From Misgurnus anguillicaudatus (Eukaryota > Chordata > Actinopteri > Cypriniformes > Cobitidae): a stretch of DNA of 64,000 nt. Each line of letters starts with the position of its first letter. The first letter of the stretch is position 1. Both the position numbers and the translations under genes were made by a program. The notes under the pieces were generated by a model. The model was given only the letters and a program-made list of their open reading frames with translations, did not search any database and was not told where the DNA came from. The DNA is taken from contig NC_073358.2 of assembly GCF_027580225.2 (NCBI RefSeq), positions 26,562,501-26,626,500 of the forward strand. The letters are read 5' to 3'. Shown piece by piece: positions 35,415-47,773 of this stretch.

Positions 35415-35644
35415 ACACTCTTAGAACGAATGTGTTAAAAACAACACATTAGTGTCCCAGAGTCCACCCATTTCTGTGTTATTATCAAAACAACACATTT
35501 GTGTTACTTTTAACACAACATGTGTTATATTTTAACACAAAATCAACACAAAATGACACAAACTGTTTTAAAATTTACACATAATGTGTTAAAAGCTTAC
35601 TGCACAATGATGTGTAAAAAATTAACACATCCTTTCTAAGAGTC
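35415..35644. mobile_element. MITE with ACACTCTTAGAACGAATGTG terminus, copy 2
   Basis: ACACTCTTAGAACGAATGTG at the left and CACATCCTTTCTAAGAGT at the right; inverted relative to copy 1 at 12110. Confidence 0.7.
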
Positions 35645-35780
35645 TACGCACACAAAACACATACATATAAGAACACAACAAGTTTTATGCAAGTAATTAA
35701 TACTCTTATATGGCAATAATGATATGAAATATGACATAAAGTTTATAGTGTTTAACAATACAACATGCAGCAGTCATAGC

Positions 35781-37296
35781 CAGAGGCGATTCTAGGGTTA
35801 GAGCTTTAGGGGTGCTGAGCACCCAATGAGCTCCGCTGCCACCACCCGCTCTTTTTTCCTACAGAAACCAATAATATGTCTATTGTAAAATAGCTATCAT
35901 TTTAACATTGGTTCAACTAACTCCAAAATAAAGATTTTTTTGGAGACCTTTCAGGCATGAAAATGGGTCAGGGATGAAAAAGATGAGAAGAATATTACCC
36001 CTCTAGGGTCAGGGAGCATGCTTATTTTGCTTATTTTTTAAAAATATGTTATTTTTTTTAAATAACATATTAAAGCATCAATCTGATGAGTTTTCAGATG
36101 CATTTTTTTTGCCAACCTTTTTATTTCTAATTAATGGTGAGCTAGCACATTTTTGCCATTAATGCCATATTAAAGTCTCAGGACAAAAGGTGGGCTACAC
36201 CAGCAGTGTGGGTATGGTTTTATGTGAATATACAGTGTATCGTTTCAAGCCTTTGTCAAAATGACAGATCTCCTAGTTTATAACTTTTATGCCTACAATA
36301 TATGGTAGGTTTATTAATAGTTTGTTAATTTGCAGCTTTTCTTTTAACAGTCCTTTAATTGAACCATTACCTTTACTATATGTCTAAAACAAAACACTTG
36401 TGATTCCTGCACTAAGGGTTAAAAACGTTATCCCCTTCATATTAGTCTACATGTGACAAACTAAAAAAAATATTTATTGTCTAGTTTGATAGTCAGACAG
36501 TTAGTGATTTCACACATAACTTACCGGTAGCCTACTGGTGGTATAGTGATATGTAGTTTGTTTTCACTCTGTTCCAAACGCCATGTTTTCATGACGACTG
36601 ACCAGAAAAGACGCACGTGATGTCATGTTTACATGACAACCGATTGTTAAAATAAGTCTCAAATGAACGATAAATCATACAATAAACTTTAACAACGGAG
36701 ACACACGTATGCAACTACCCACTGAGACCCACTGCATGCGTCTTGCGGAAGAACATTGTAACCGGCGCTACTTCTCTCCGTTTAAGTCTATGGACGAGTC
36801 ACCCAGGTACTTTGCTACTCCGCAGCGCGCGGGTACCCGCCGGACTAAAATAATCCGAAAATAAACACTTATTATACGTGTACCATGGTGATTCATTATA
36901 AGACAAAAACACAGCTTGAAAGATTGATTCGTGATTCACTCGCTCATTATAAACATAACATTTTGTAAGATTTGAACAAAAAGTTACATCACAACACTTA
37001 ACTGATTCTCACTCTGCGTGTGTTTCACGCTGAATGACGGACGGGCTAAGCGATGCAGGTACAGAGAAGTAGAAGAAGAGGATGACACCATTTGCTAAGC
37101 GGGGAGGTTTTCATTTTCTACCTTATTACACATTTTAAACCACAAACTACGGAGTATGTTTTGGACATTATTTAACCTGGTCAAAGACGAACGAACATTT
37201 TAGAATAATTAAATTTCTTGCCCCAAGTTTTAGGGGTGCTGAGCTCCTTTTTAGGGGTGCTGAAGCACCCCTAAAAAGGGGCTAGCCTCGCCCATG
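35781..37296. mobile_element. hAT element, 1516 bp, with perfect 8-bp duplication
   Basis: Flanked by GTCATAGC at 35773-35780 and 37297-37304. The left end CAGAGGCGATTCTAG and the right end, read inward, CATGGGCGAGGCTAG agree at 11 of 15 positions. An 8-bp duplication with CA ends is diagnostic of hAT. Subterminal TTTAGGGGTGCTGAGCACCC at the left recurs as TTTAGGGGTGCTGAAGCACC at the right. No transposase frame remains, so it is non-autonomous. Confidence 0.82.
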
Positions 37297-37304
37297 GTCA
37301 TAGC

Positions 37305-38543
37305 AATGAAATTTATCTTGTTTTTTTATATTTTACAAATGTATTTCAAAGAAAACTTATTTCCTCATGCCATGAAGCCCATAGATAACACTTTTGCATA
37401 TGCAAACGTGAACATGGCCTAATGGTATGAAACCTGACATGACAAACATGTTAGACAACATATTTGTGAATGTGAACAGGAGAAGGGTTGAACATAAAGA
37501 AATATATAAAATGACAATGCAGTCTGTTTCTGAAAACAAGATCAGAGGAATATAACACACAAGTCATATCCCATACAAAAGAAAAATCAAAAGTGAGATC
37601 TCTTTAACATCTCAAAAGTTTCTCCATGACATAAATAAGGTTACTTTGACATCAAATGAAGACTTTCGCTTGAATCTCACATTTGTCTTCTCTAAGTTTC
37701 ATATGTGCTCAGACTTTTCTACTAAGCTAGAGACTCAAACACTTTTCACTCTTTGTGTTATAGTTAAATAGTATAAAACTTGTTTTCATGATGTTAAATA
37801 CATTTAAATGACATTAGATGATATCATTCAAGGCAACTTACCGTATGCTGCTATCCTCTGAACAATTGTGTCATCTGTGACTTTCACTTTATCATGTGAT
37901 TCATGTCAAACCAAAAGTGTTTTGTAGCACTTTACAACAACGCACCATGCAGCAGTCATTTTAAGCAAAACATTTTTAGCTGCAAAGTATTTTCAAGTAT
38001 GTTTTTGCAATATATCTACTTGAATATGAGTAAATGTGAATTTTTCAGTGAATATTAACAATTACATGTCAGTCTGTTCCTGAAAACAAGATAGGAACAT
38101 ATCACACAAGCCATATGGGATATTCATGCTGCTTTTCTATATTTTTTGTCTGTTTGGCAATATCAGTAAACATTGTTTTTCTAAATTTTGTGTGGCACTA
38201 AAGAAATTGAGTACAGACACAGTTTCCTCTTTAACAGCATATATCTACACTTCACATCAATTTCAAAAATTTTTACTACTAACAAAAAATGTAACTAACA
38301 AAACATTAATTCGATAGCATTGACAGGTATTTTAAAATGATACAATAGATCAACCCATAACATACCGAATAATCTACCTTATTGTTATTGTTTATATATT
38401 TGGTTGATTTTGCTGTTAAAAGCTGTTAACTGTATGCAGCTCATAATGTGAACACACATGCTAATTTGATAATTTGTGCTAGTAGTGATTTTCTTCAGAT
38501 TTATACAGTAATGTCAAGAAGTCATTACAACTGTCAGACGTTT
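37305..38543. other. Downstream flank of gene B
   Basis: AT-rich. A 55-base segment with CAGTCTGTTTCTGAAAACAAG near 37518 recurs near 38070 as an imperfect direct repeat. Probably includes the 3' UTR of gene B. Confidence 0.35.
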
Positions 38544-41500
38544 CTAAATTCTCTGGCTACCTCTGATTACTAAGCACTTCTGTTTTTTTATATTTTTTGG
38601 ACATTCTGAGATCCAAACTGTGCGCTGAGATTTAGGCAGTGGTTCTTGAATGTAACTTATCTCCCTTTCATCTTTTGTTTTATTAGCTGTATCTGTTTTA
38701 GAAGTGGTCCAATTCATGTCCTTCTCACAGACATCACTGTTGTTTCCTCCAACCATCTTCTTTATCTTCTCCAGCAGCTCTAGTAGCTGTTTGCTATTCC
38801 CTGTCTGACTAAAACTGAACAAATGAAATCTTTCACCACATTTTTTCACCAGTTCCTTGTAGTTGGGGTAGTGCTGGAGAAAGTTGTCCTTATCTATGTT
38901 TTGATTTTTTTGTTCATCAGTAATAATGAAAAGGATTATTACCCTCTCCCATGATATCTCTTCAAACGTTTTCTCCATATTGTTCACCATCTCTCTTTCC
39001 TCTACAGTAAACTCACTTTTTATTGGTATAACTGGAAGGAGAGCATAAGGTCCGGAGGAACACATACTAATGAGTTGTATGTTTTGCTTTATTTGCTCCA
39101 TTGAGAACCCAGAACTGAACCAGTCAGGAGTATCTAACACAGACACCTGGTCTCCACCTAATCTTCCTCTCTCTTTTGTTATCTTCTGAGTGGCTGTACA
39201 GACACCAGTCTGACTTCTTTCATCTCGCCCAAATATCATGCTTTTTGCTGCACTTTTCCCAGATCCAGACATGCCCAGCAGGACAATCAGAGTTGATGCA
39301 ATAGCTTCTTCTGGAAAAAGGGATAAAGAAAAGGGTATCAAGTCAACACTTATACACATTATACACACATCATTAGGAAGTTAAGTCATATATACCACAA
39401 TGTGCATGAATACTGTCAGTGATGAGTACCAAGCAGGGGTCGGGTGCCAATAGAGGAAGACAAGCTTCTATACAATCCATAAGTAAATGGATAATAGAAG
39501 CTATTTCATTAACTTATGATGTGTGTGGTAAACCTTCACCTCTGCTAGTTGGGGCATATTCAACTAGAAGTATGGATTCATCTCAGGCCCTTTTGTCGGG
39601 TTATCTATGCAAGAATTCTGTGATGTGGCAGGGTAGTCTTCCCACCACATGTTTATGAGGTTTTAAAGTTTAAAGACCTCCCATCTTTATCTGGTTCCCA
39701 TTTTCTTATGTCCTGAAATTGTGTGTAGTTCACTTTTACTTTTCATGTTTTGAAGCTAGCTATGTTTACACTTCCCTTTTATACCTTCCTGTTCTGCTAT
39801 CAATCGTGACTTCATCACTCTGTGCCTTTATAAGGGCTTCATATAGTTGTACAAAAAGTTAATGTGAGCGCATGCTGTTAGTGCCATTTCATGACGCAGT
39901 ATCTCATTCCCTTTCTCAAGGAACAAAAGTTATGTACCCGAGACGTTTCCACCACCCTGATTGTATTCTGTTTTGGAGAAGCGCTGATCCCATCGTCTAG
40001 CCACCACAATTTGGCCCTTGTCAAAGTCGCTCAGATCCTTACGCTTGACAACTTTTCTACTTCTAACACATCAACTTTGAGGACAAGTGTTTCTTTTTCT
40101 CTCAAAGTTGTGTTATAAGCAGGAAAAATTGGCAAGTGTAAGGATCTGAGCTGAAACTGCTGAAAAAGTGAATGCTGGTTCTAAGGTCTATTGTAGTCGT
40201 TGGTGGCAAAAGAGGGACCTAAACATAGGCATGGGGTCATAATGTTATCTCTCCTAACAAAAAATGTAACCTTCATATATATATTTTTTGTTATATATTT
40301 TAAACCTTTAAATAGGACGGAGGGAACCTGAGAGTCAAAAATTATGAGAACCACTGTACTATATATAGCTCATCTGTGAATAAAATGGTATCTGATGTAC
40401 AGTAGTGATGTTTTATATGTATACTCAATGCTACTAAACATTTATTCATTTCCTGTGACGTTGATGTGTAGACATATTCTCAACAAAACAAAAATAAGCT
40501 GTCACTCTTAATGCAAAATATTTTAGTTTTTCTGCCCTACATAAATTTACCTTTGTCCACCATTAGAAAATCTATTTCTTCAAGCAATGTTGTCTCCTGT
40601 TTGTCACCTTTTACACCTACTGTGAACAAAATGTCAAATACTGTAATGCTGATTGTTTGTTATTCTGTATTCGAATTACTTAAAAATTATAAAAGAAAAA
40701 TGAAATGCAGATAAAATATGTTTTAATATCTTAATAAAAATAATGACTCGCTTTTATGTAGTGATAATAATTTACCTTTAAGCGCCTCAGCTTGTGCATC
40801 TGTGTCCTATTACGTTAATAAAGAGTAGTAAGTAAATTTTCATTATTCCTTTTTTTTAGTTAAGATGACACATGTATGGTCGGGATCAATTAATTAAGAT
40901 GAGTTTACCCAACGGGAACTACACACTGCCCACATTGAATTGTAAATGAAGGAAATCCAGTCAGCATGCTCCCAATTAAAACAAAATAGTTTATTAAATA
41001 TTTATAAAATTAATTTCTGGCTGAACTTGATTTTTAACATGAATCAATTATAATAAAAATGAATTAAAAATAATAATAAATAAAAACTGTACTGTTATAT
41101 GTTTGTTTGTGTTTATATGGTGTGTTGTTGTTTCTGGTTTGTTACTCTTTGTGATTTTACTCTTGCTTCACAACTGTTTCATTTATACAGCATTAATCTT
41201 GTTAAATGAAATGAAATACCATTTTAAAAGCTTTGAATATAAAGAGATTTTATCCTGCATTTTGAATTAAAATGCATACAACATTTGTTCTGAACAATAT
41301 ATCATACCTGAAGTAGCAATTTCTCAATCCTCTCCAATGTTTCAGTATTTTTCATGCACTCCAGGAGTCCTTCATCCTCATAGAACAGAAGATCCACTGT
41401 GAGCGTATTTATCCTGTTTACACTCCTGCTGCTGTCTGGTACAGTTTTCTCTTTGTCAAATGTGTGATGCAGCACCATAAAAATGATCGGTTTAGACTCT

Positions 41501-43411
41501 GTTTAAATGTAGAGGTTAAATTAATAAGAAATATACTTTTAGAGATTCAAAATTGTGTATATATACTGTATATATATTTTAAATTTGTTTCTAATAATAT
41601 TTGTTTCTGATTTGTTAAGCTTTGTTAAAATGTAAATGCTTAAAGGCCACAAAGCCACACAGAAATGTGGATATATTGATTACGAAATTTCTTTTTGTAT
41701 TGTCTTTTGTTTACATCTCACCCCCGGCAGCAATCTTTGGGCATTAATTCATGACATGTTATAGATTTCTTTATTAAAAAGAGATAAATGTGGTATTATT
41801 GAATTAAAACAATGGAGTTGTAACACTCCTCCAGTATCCCCTAATGTATATTTACCCTCAGTACATTACCTGAAAGTTTATTAAGCTCCTTCAGTGCAGC
41901 TTCAATGTCAGTTCTTGCTTTTGACACAATCATGCAGAAAACCACTAGAAAATCACACTCCTCCACAGACTTCACCTCCTCTAGACACGATATTCCTTGG
42001 ATTTTTCCAATAATATCTTTATGACATTTAAATGTCTTTTCAGGTTTGAGGATGTAATATTTATTTCCTTCAGTAGAAAGAAAAGATTAATGTTTAAAGG
42101 GTCCATAAGCTTAAGAGCTAAACTCTAAAAAATAAATCCTGGTCCGTGTACCTTTTGATAGTTTGTTTTTCAACTTCAAATAAAATAAGCTAAAAAGAGA
42201 AAACGTCTCCTTTGTTCGTTTTTTCGTTTTACCGAAAGACGAAAAACAAGATTTCGGGTATATATTTTATGGCGTAATAGCACTTTTGTGAGTACTTCGA
42301 CTCGGCGCAGTAACACCCTCCCTCTCCCATTATGAGAGGGAGAAGGGGAGTCACACCCGTCGCTATGGGCGGGCCTTAGGGGGCCGGGCCCGCCCTCAAG
42401 GACGCTTGTGCCCCCCCAGTATTTAAAACAATACTGTCATTTTAAATTATTAATGTTGCTAATTTTGTGTTGCATTAATGTTGTATTCTTTATAATTAAA
42501 ACATTAAAAATATAAAAAACAATGGTGTGATTTTGTTTGATTGATGGGAATCTAGCTACACTGCAACAGCCTATCACGAGGCTACGTACGACACGTACGT
42601 GACGTAGCCTACGTCAGTGTAGCCGCTCAACAGTTACCGCACTTTTTTAAACTGGATGAGTTTTCGCTTAGCTATACTGCTTTAAGATGGATATTATCCG
42701 CAAATGGTTAAAAGCCCAACAACAGTCTCCAAAAGACGCGCAGCAGTCAGACAGAAAGAACTCCGGTGGCCTTGCAACCAATTTGGCGAGCTGCTCCATT
42801 GGTTTTACTTTGTTATCTGACGACGACACCAACGTAACCGCTAAAATGTACATTTATAATTGACTGACATGTTTGTCTCAACGAAAAATGAACCTTCCGA
42901 CAACCACACAATGTCGCAAGCGCTCTTGGCAAACAGATGAGAGGTTTGAAAAGGACATTGACGCACACAGGCGAGAGAGTTCGGGTCCGTTCAGAAAAAA
43001 CACATTCATTTTTAAATTACCCGAGACCCGATGCCGCTATTATTGTACCCGACCCGTGTCCGAGGCACATGTGAAACTTTTAGACCCGAACCCGATCGGG
43101 TCTCGGGTCGGACCTCGGGTTTTCGGATCTAAGTGGACCCGTGAAGACCTCTAACGTGGAGCCCGACCCCGGGCCTAACAGACTAAGCTACATTCAGAAG
43201 ATATGGACTTGTTCACTGCGGTGATTCAGCTTGCTTCTGAAAAGGACCTCACTCACAAGTTTAATTCCGAGTGGACACTTTATTAATGAGGAGCTTCTGC
43301 TCGGAGAAACGCCGCCTGCCGCTGTACTGACAGGAGGAGGGATGGGAGAGACGACAGCGCTGCCTCGCCTCCACAGTACCGTAGGTTCAAAGTCTGCGTG
43401 CGTGTGTGTGA

Positions 43412-43493
<82 letters not shown>

Positions 43494-46400
43494 ACGTGTC
43501 TCATGGCAATGCATATCCCTCTGTTGACTGCTTTAAAATGCAATGTTTGAGAGATGTCTGGTGTCACATGTATTATGTTGTATAGATTTATGGATATTCA
43601 TAAAATTGTTTCTATATGTAATGTGGTGTGTAGGCTATAGGCTATCTGGTCATATTGCTGATGGTTGTTTAACGTGATGATTACGTGCTGCGCGAATAGA
43701 GTATATATTATTATAAGTATACGTAGGCCTACTGTAGGCTAATAATAAGTGTGCCCTCCCATGCATTTCATATGCCCCCCTTAAGACTGAGGTCTGGCGA
43801 CGGGTCTGAGGGGAGTGGATTTTTCAGGCGAGTCGAAGTACTCCCAAAAGTGCTATTACGCCATAAAATATAGTTACTCTTTTAAATCCGCTTAGAAAAG
43901 CGCTAGGTTTTATTTTGTACCACCAAACTTGCTCGTATAACTACTCGTCTTAAATAGGAAAAATGTTAATGTGTTTGGTCACTTCTAACTTTATCTCTGA
44001 GTGGTACCATTGAATGAATGGGGCTAAGCTAAATGCTATCGAAGTGTCACAGCGCGCTCCAGCGCTAACGTGCATGCACTAAGATGATAGAGGGATGTAT
44101 CAACAATTCTTAGTTAAGGTAATAACATAGTTTAATATTGAAAATGAGTAGACTATTCCTTTAAGCCTATTTATAATATGTTTCTATATTTACGTAATAA
44201 TTTTAGATATATTTATTTTTATGTCTATAATTTTAGTTTTAGCACCAAAAAAAAACAAAAAACAGATGAAAGATACATTTGTAAATTACATGATACATTA
44301 ACAAGCGGAATTCACGCGGTGCAAAATTTGCCATTGCTATACTCATGAGTACTTTATAAATGGCTTCTTTTTAGTAAAAGATTTGTATTTAGTACAGCCA
44401 CACTGCATGTTTGGGAAGTATGACAGTACTTTTCCGTAATTAGATTTTTTTAGTTTTCCCACTCATGCAAATATGACTCTTGCACAAGTAGCCTATCTTT
44501 TTATATTTCTCCATAAACCTTTGAATACTAACAAAAAAAATCTGCTATGATTTTCATAGTTTTTTCTGCAATACCAACACATGAAAATTATATCCTTGCT
44601 CCTTTTAAAATATTTCCCTTAATATTTGTAAGAAGGAAATATTTTTGTGTTGAAACTTATTTTCAATTGTGTTGAATTATTTTTAGTAAATATAACTATC
44701 TAGGCAGTGGACTTGTACACTGTATACTGTTAAAAATAACACGCTGGATGTACTTAAAAATAGTGCATCATTTATGCATCCACTTTTTAAAGTAAGTGTC
44801 ACGGCCGGGGGCGGACCCGAATAGACTAAAGGTCACGCCCCTCTCAACTCTTCCACCTCGAGGAGGTTCCCAAGACCACCCCAATGACCAGACAGACGAG
44901 GAGACTACGTTTAAAATAAACTTTATTAAATATTTAAAAAAAAAAGGAAAAGGGAAAGGGGGAGAGGGGAAAGGGCAATTTAAAACTAATAGGTCTTCTT
45001 CTCGCCTCCAGGGCCACTTGGGACAGGGACTGGGGACCTTCGCTTCACACGGAGCCTTCGTCGAGACACAGGTAAGTGGTTGCTATAGCACAGATTCATT
45101 TCACTTCACAGGATGCGTTACTCACAGCACTGGGGATCTTCGTTCTCACACACAGTGCCTTCGCTGGAACACAGGTAAATATTTGCTATAAGCACAGATT
45201 AATTTCACTTCACAGGATGCGTTACTCACAGCACTGGGGATCTTCGTTCACACACACAGAGCCTTCGCTGGGACACAGGTAGTAATTGCTATAAGCACAG
45301 ATTAATTCCACTTCACAGAATAAATTACTCACTGCACTGGGGATCTTTACGCTCACTCACAGACAGTGGACTTTCGCTACAGCGTTGGTGCACCGTATTC
45401 CTTCACCCATCCACTCAAGCTGTCCGGGCGTCGTAGGGACTGGTGGGTCCAGTGGCGCGGAGCCGAACGCTTCCCAAACTCCCCCTCCTACTTCCACGAC
45501 CGGGGTCTCGAGTTGGGGCGAACTCTCGTCGGGGCTCCGCACACCACTAGCTTCTGTTAGGAAGGTCAATACACACACAGCTATGACCCTCAATCCGCAC
45601 GGTGCACTTTCTACAGTACTCACAGGGTTTAACCACTGTCTGCTCTTTGGATGAGAGAAGCGCTCGTTGACACACCAGGGGCACAAGGCTTGGTATTCTC
45701 CCTCTCCGTAGGACTCAGGCCACAACAGATGTCGTCATCTCGCGACTCGTCCGAGGCTGGGCAGTTTGGTTGCTACAAGCACAGCATACACACAGCAAGC
45801 ATAGCGTAAACACCATCAATAAGTGAAACTCACCCACAGCATTCTTGTACACACTTCACGTGATTTTTTAATCGACCTAGCCACCTGACTTCGACTCCCT
45901 CGAGAGGATTGTTGGGCGATGGTTAGGCTACCGATGAGAGCAAGATGTATGTTATTCACAGCCCCGGCGTGTTGTTTATGACTCCTCTGGCTCACCCGCG
46001 CTTCCTTTTCCCGCAGGGCCACTGCTCTATTAATAAACGGCGCTTCTTACCAAGTATCTCTTCCGTGTTTCCGGTCAACCCGCGGCTCGCCCACGCTTCC
46101 CTCTCCAGTGGGGCCAGGGACCTCAAACACAAAAAAAACACACACCAAGCAAACTCTTCTTCCAGGTATCACACAGAGAATTACTACAACTGTTACTCAC
46201 TCTTCGTTTGTCAATAGTTTCCTGTTTCTGCAAACTCAATAGCTCTGTATCCGCTCACTCACAAGTGAAATCACCCAGTATTCCTTTGCCCAGCTGACTT
46301 TCCTTTTCTCTCTTCCCCAGGGGAACGATCAGACCAGCGTAGTCCGTCTGCAAAGCAGCAACACAGCATACACAAAGCACACAACAAGCACGTTCCGGTG

Positions 46401-46969
46401 CAGTTCTCCTTTAAAATCCACCGCTCCGTCCTTTTCGCCTTTCTTGGCTGCCGCACTCTTTCCATGTGCTATTAGCACTTCAGTGGATCAACGGCGCCCT
46501 CCGGCTCCTCTAAGGACGGAGCGTGTGATCGGGTCTGCCCTAGGCAGTGCAGCAACTCGTGCCCGAAACGACTTCCCTCTTTGGGCTTCTTTGGGCCTTT
46601 TTATGTGCGTCTCCTGTTCCCTCCTCCAATCATGAGTGCTCAGCTTGATTTGTCACACCTGTTGCTCGTTTGTCCATCATCTGTGTCGCTAGGGAGACCA
46701 GGAAGTAAAATGGTGCAGTTAAAAACCGGGCCCGGGCGGAAACCATCTTCAGGCGGAACCTTTCTTCGCCACTTTTGGTTCCGCCCTATCATGGTCACCC
46801 GGTGACATCAGTTTTACATTGAATTTTAGGCAATTGCTTCTGTTATTTTTACTGATTTACCAAGAATCTTAAAAGATTGATCAGTGTGTTCTTCTGGATT
46901 CTGAACTTCAGAGCTCATGCTTGACTGGACTTCTGTTCCACGGACTTCACTTGTTTCAGTCTGTACCAT
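38544..46969 (-). CDS. Gene B: N-terminal alpha/beta module fused to a GIMAP/AIG1 GTPase, 431 aa
   Basis: Five exons: 46861-46969, 41870-42067, 41308-41498, 40776-40806, 38544-39310; 1296 bases with TGA/TAA-type stop, every GT-AG phase agreeing. Residues 1-36 are polar. Residues about 37-166 form the module shared with gene A (GNKYYILKPEK, VEECDFLVVFCMIV, RTDIEAALKELNKL, PIIFMVLHHTFDKEKTVPDS, TLTVDLLFYEDEGLLE), with alternating strands and helices. Residues about 177-385 are the GTPase: P-loop GMSGSGKS at 189-196, then QVSVLDTPDWF (G3, DTPxW), a REMVNNMEKTFEE conserved box, and ILFIITDEQ where G4 would sit. G4 lacks a clear (T/N)KxD. The tail is basic and low in hydrophobics. GIMAP proteins act in lymphocyte survival and membrane-linked innate immunity; the fused module is uncharacterised to me. 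Intron 1 holds a solo LTR, a foldback element and a hAT. Confidence 0.82.
39415..39690 (+). pseudogene. DIRS-type tyrosine recombinase C-terminal relic
   Basis: Within the gene B intron, a plus-strand frame reads SIQSISKWIIEAISLTYDVC and then VGAYSTRSMDSSQALLSG. This matches the wording of the C-terminal catalytic part of DIRS recombinases, where AHSTR carries the active-site His and Arg; here it is AYSTR, so the His is lost. The frame ends without the Tyr nucleophile block. It is a fragment. Confidence 0.6.
39850..39965 (+). repeat. DIRS terminal repeat fragment
   Basis: ATCTCATTCCCTTTCTCAAGG followed by TATGTACCCGAGACGTT resembles the conserved end of fish DIRS elements. It lies about 160 bases past the recombinase relic in the same orientation, so both belong to one truncated element. 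Confidence 0.5.
42687..42863 (+). pseudogene. hAT transposase N-terminal remnant
   Basis: A 58-codon frame starting MDIIRKWLKAQQQSPKDAQQ, followed by a Ser/Asp-rich linker and a stop. The start resembles the first exon of hAT transposases of the zinc-finger MYM/TTF-like type. No BED finger, DDE or hAT dimerisation region follows. Confidence 0.45.
42965..43180. repeat. CCCGACCCG-rich inverted repeat
   Basis: TCGGGTCCGTTCAG and ACCCGAGACCCGATG at the left, CGGGTCTCGGGTCGGACCTCGG and GTGGAGCCCGACCCC at the right; repeated GACCCG/CGGGTC words suggest a MITE nested in the hAT element. Ends not resolved. Confidence 0.5.
43405..43494. repeat. (TG)n microsatellite
   Basis: About 40 TG units, with a few interruptions at the left (GTGCGTGTGTGTGAATG). 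It produces long Cys-Val and Thr-His frames that are not genes. Confidence 0.95.
44165..44796. other. AT-rich intron DNA of gene B
   Basis: No repeats with clear ends and no exon-like frame. Confidence 0.35.
44797..46807 (-). mobile_element. Ty3/gypsy solo LTR (copy B), 2011 bp
   Basis: The left end TGTCACGGCC and the right end GGTCACCCGGTGACA give TG...CA termini on the minus strand. AACTTTATTAAATATTT near 44930 is, on the minus strand, the AATAAA poly(A) region. The same CACCTCGAGGAGGTTCCCAAG block is present as in copies A and C. No flanking internal region and no obvious target duplication (GTAAG left, TCAGT right), so recombination may have removed one. It lies in intron 1 of gene B, 53 bases from exon 1. 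Confidence 0.75.
45060..45350 (+). repeat. LTR-internal tandem repeat, about 103-bp unit
   Basis: Three units with ATTCATTTCACTTCACAG, GATGCGTTACTCACAGCACTGG, and GCTGGGACACAGGTAAGT. Each reads acceptor, about 60-base block, donor on this strand, antisense to the LTR. Confidence 0.7.
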
Positions 46970-47261
46970 TGCTGATAAATTTCTGAAATTGATCATACAT
47001 TTTTCTTAAGTCTGTACAGTTCATATGCATTTGTGCAGGAGCTCCCCTAAACAAAACATAATGGTGGTATTTTTTAAATATTGTATAGTTTTTTAAGTCT
47101 AAAAACCTATCAGTCTGTTTGTCATTTTATATGGAAACAGTGGTGGCTCATGACTGCTCTTCCAAGAGGCGCAGATTCAAAATATGTGTTCGGAGTGTCA
47201 TGTGTGTGGCTCCTGTTTTCAACATTTGTGTTTGTTTTGTCATGTGAACCATGTGAATCAC

Positions 47262-47475
47262 GAGTTTTGTCAAAATAAGAGCCTGCTGCACACGCGTCAA
47301 AACCGTTTATGATAAAAGAGACGCTCACGTTCACAAATTGCAAGACACTCCTTTAACAGTAAACTCTAATTACACATAAGATTATGTGAGTATCGGGCAA
47401 ACGTGAGTGTCTCTTTTATCATAAACCCTTTAGACGCGTCTGCAGCAGGCACTTATTTTGACAAGACACGTGATG
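47262..47475. repeat. Foldback repeat
   Basis: GCCTGCTGCACACGCGTCAAAA and TTTATGATAAAAGAGACGCTCACG at the left pair with CGTGAGTGTCTCTTTTATCATAAA and GACGCGTCTGCAGCAGGC at the right. Arms about 60 bases, loop about 75. Open frames here are incidental. Confidence 0.75.
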
Positions 47476-47773
47476 CACATAGGTTCACTCTACGTGCAGA
47501 ACACATATTTTGAAATTACAAACCACACGGATGACGAGCTACATACATATTGTGATGAACTTTGCATTGTGCACACTTAAAAAAGAAGTCTTCAGCCGTC
47601 TATGTGTGTAAAGTGTTTCGTATAACACAGTATTATGTAAAACACGGAAAAAATAGTATTGCAAGTGAATAAGAGCATATACAGTATACAAAAAAATAGT
47701 TTTTTACCCGTTCAACCGGATCATTTATTAGTTTAGTGTTATTCGGGTATATAAATGCAAGTACTGTAGCATA

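Larger units (their letters stand above)
42352..43808 (+). mobile_element. hAT element, 1457 bp, inserted in a foldback
   Basis: Perfect 8-bp duplication AGGGGAGT at 42344-42351 and 43809-43816. The left end CACACCCGTCGC and the right end read inward CAGACCCGTCGC form a 12-base inverted repeat with one mismatch. It carries a short N-terminal transposase relic and a long TG microsatellite. Loss of most of the transposase makes it non-autonomous. Confidence 0.85.
42262..44164. mobile_element. Second copy of the 717-bp foldback, truncated and split
   Basis: TATATTTTATGGCGTAATAGC through CTCTCCCATTATGAGAGG at the left and GCGAGTCGAAGTACTCCC to GTAGACTATTCCTTTAA at the right match the loop and right arm of the element at 5380-6096. 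About 270 bases of the left arm are missing. A hAT element interrupts it at 42351/43809. Confidence 0.8.

Noticed and set aside
39891..40118. 75-codon plus-strand frame
   Set aside because: Begins in a DIRS terminal-repeat fragment and shows no domain.
43194..43567. Frames with long Thr-His or Cys-Val runs
   Set aside because: Translation of the (TG)n microsatellite.
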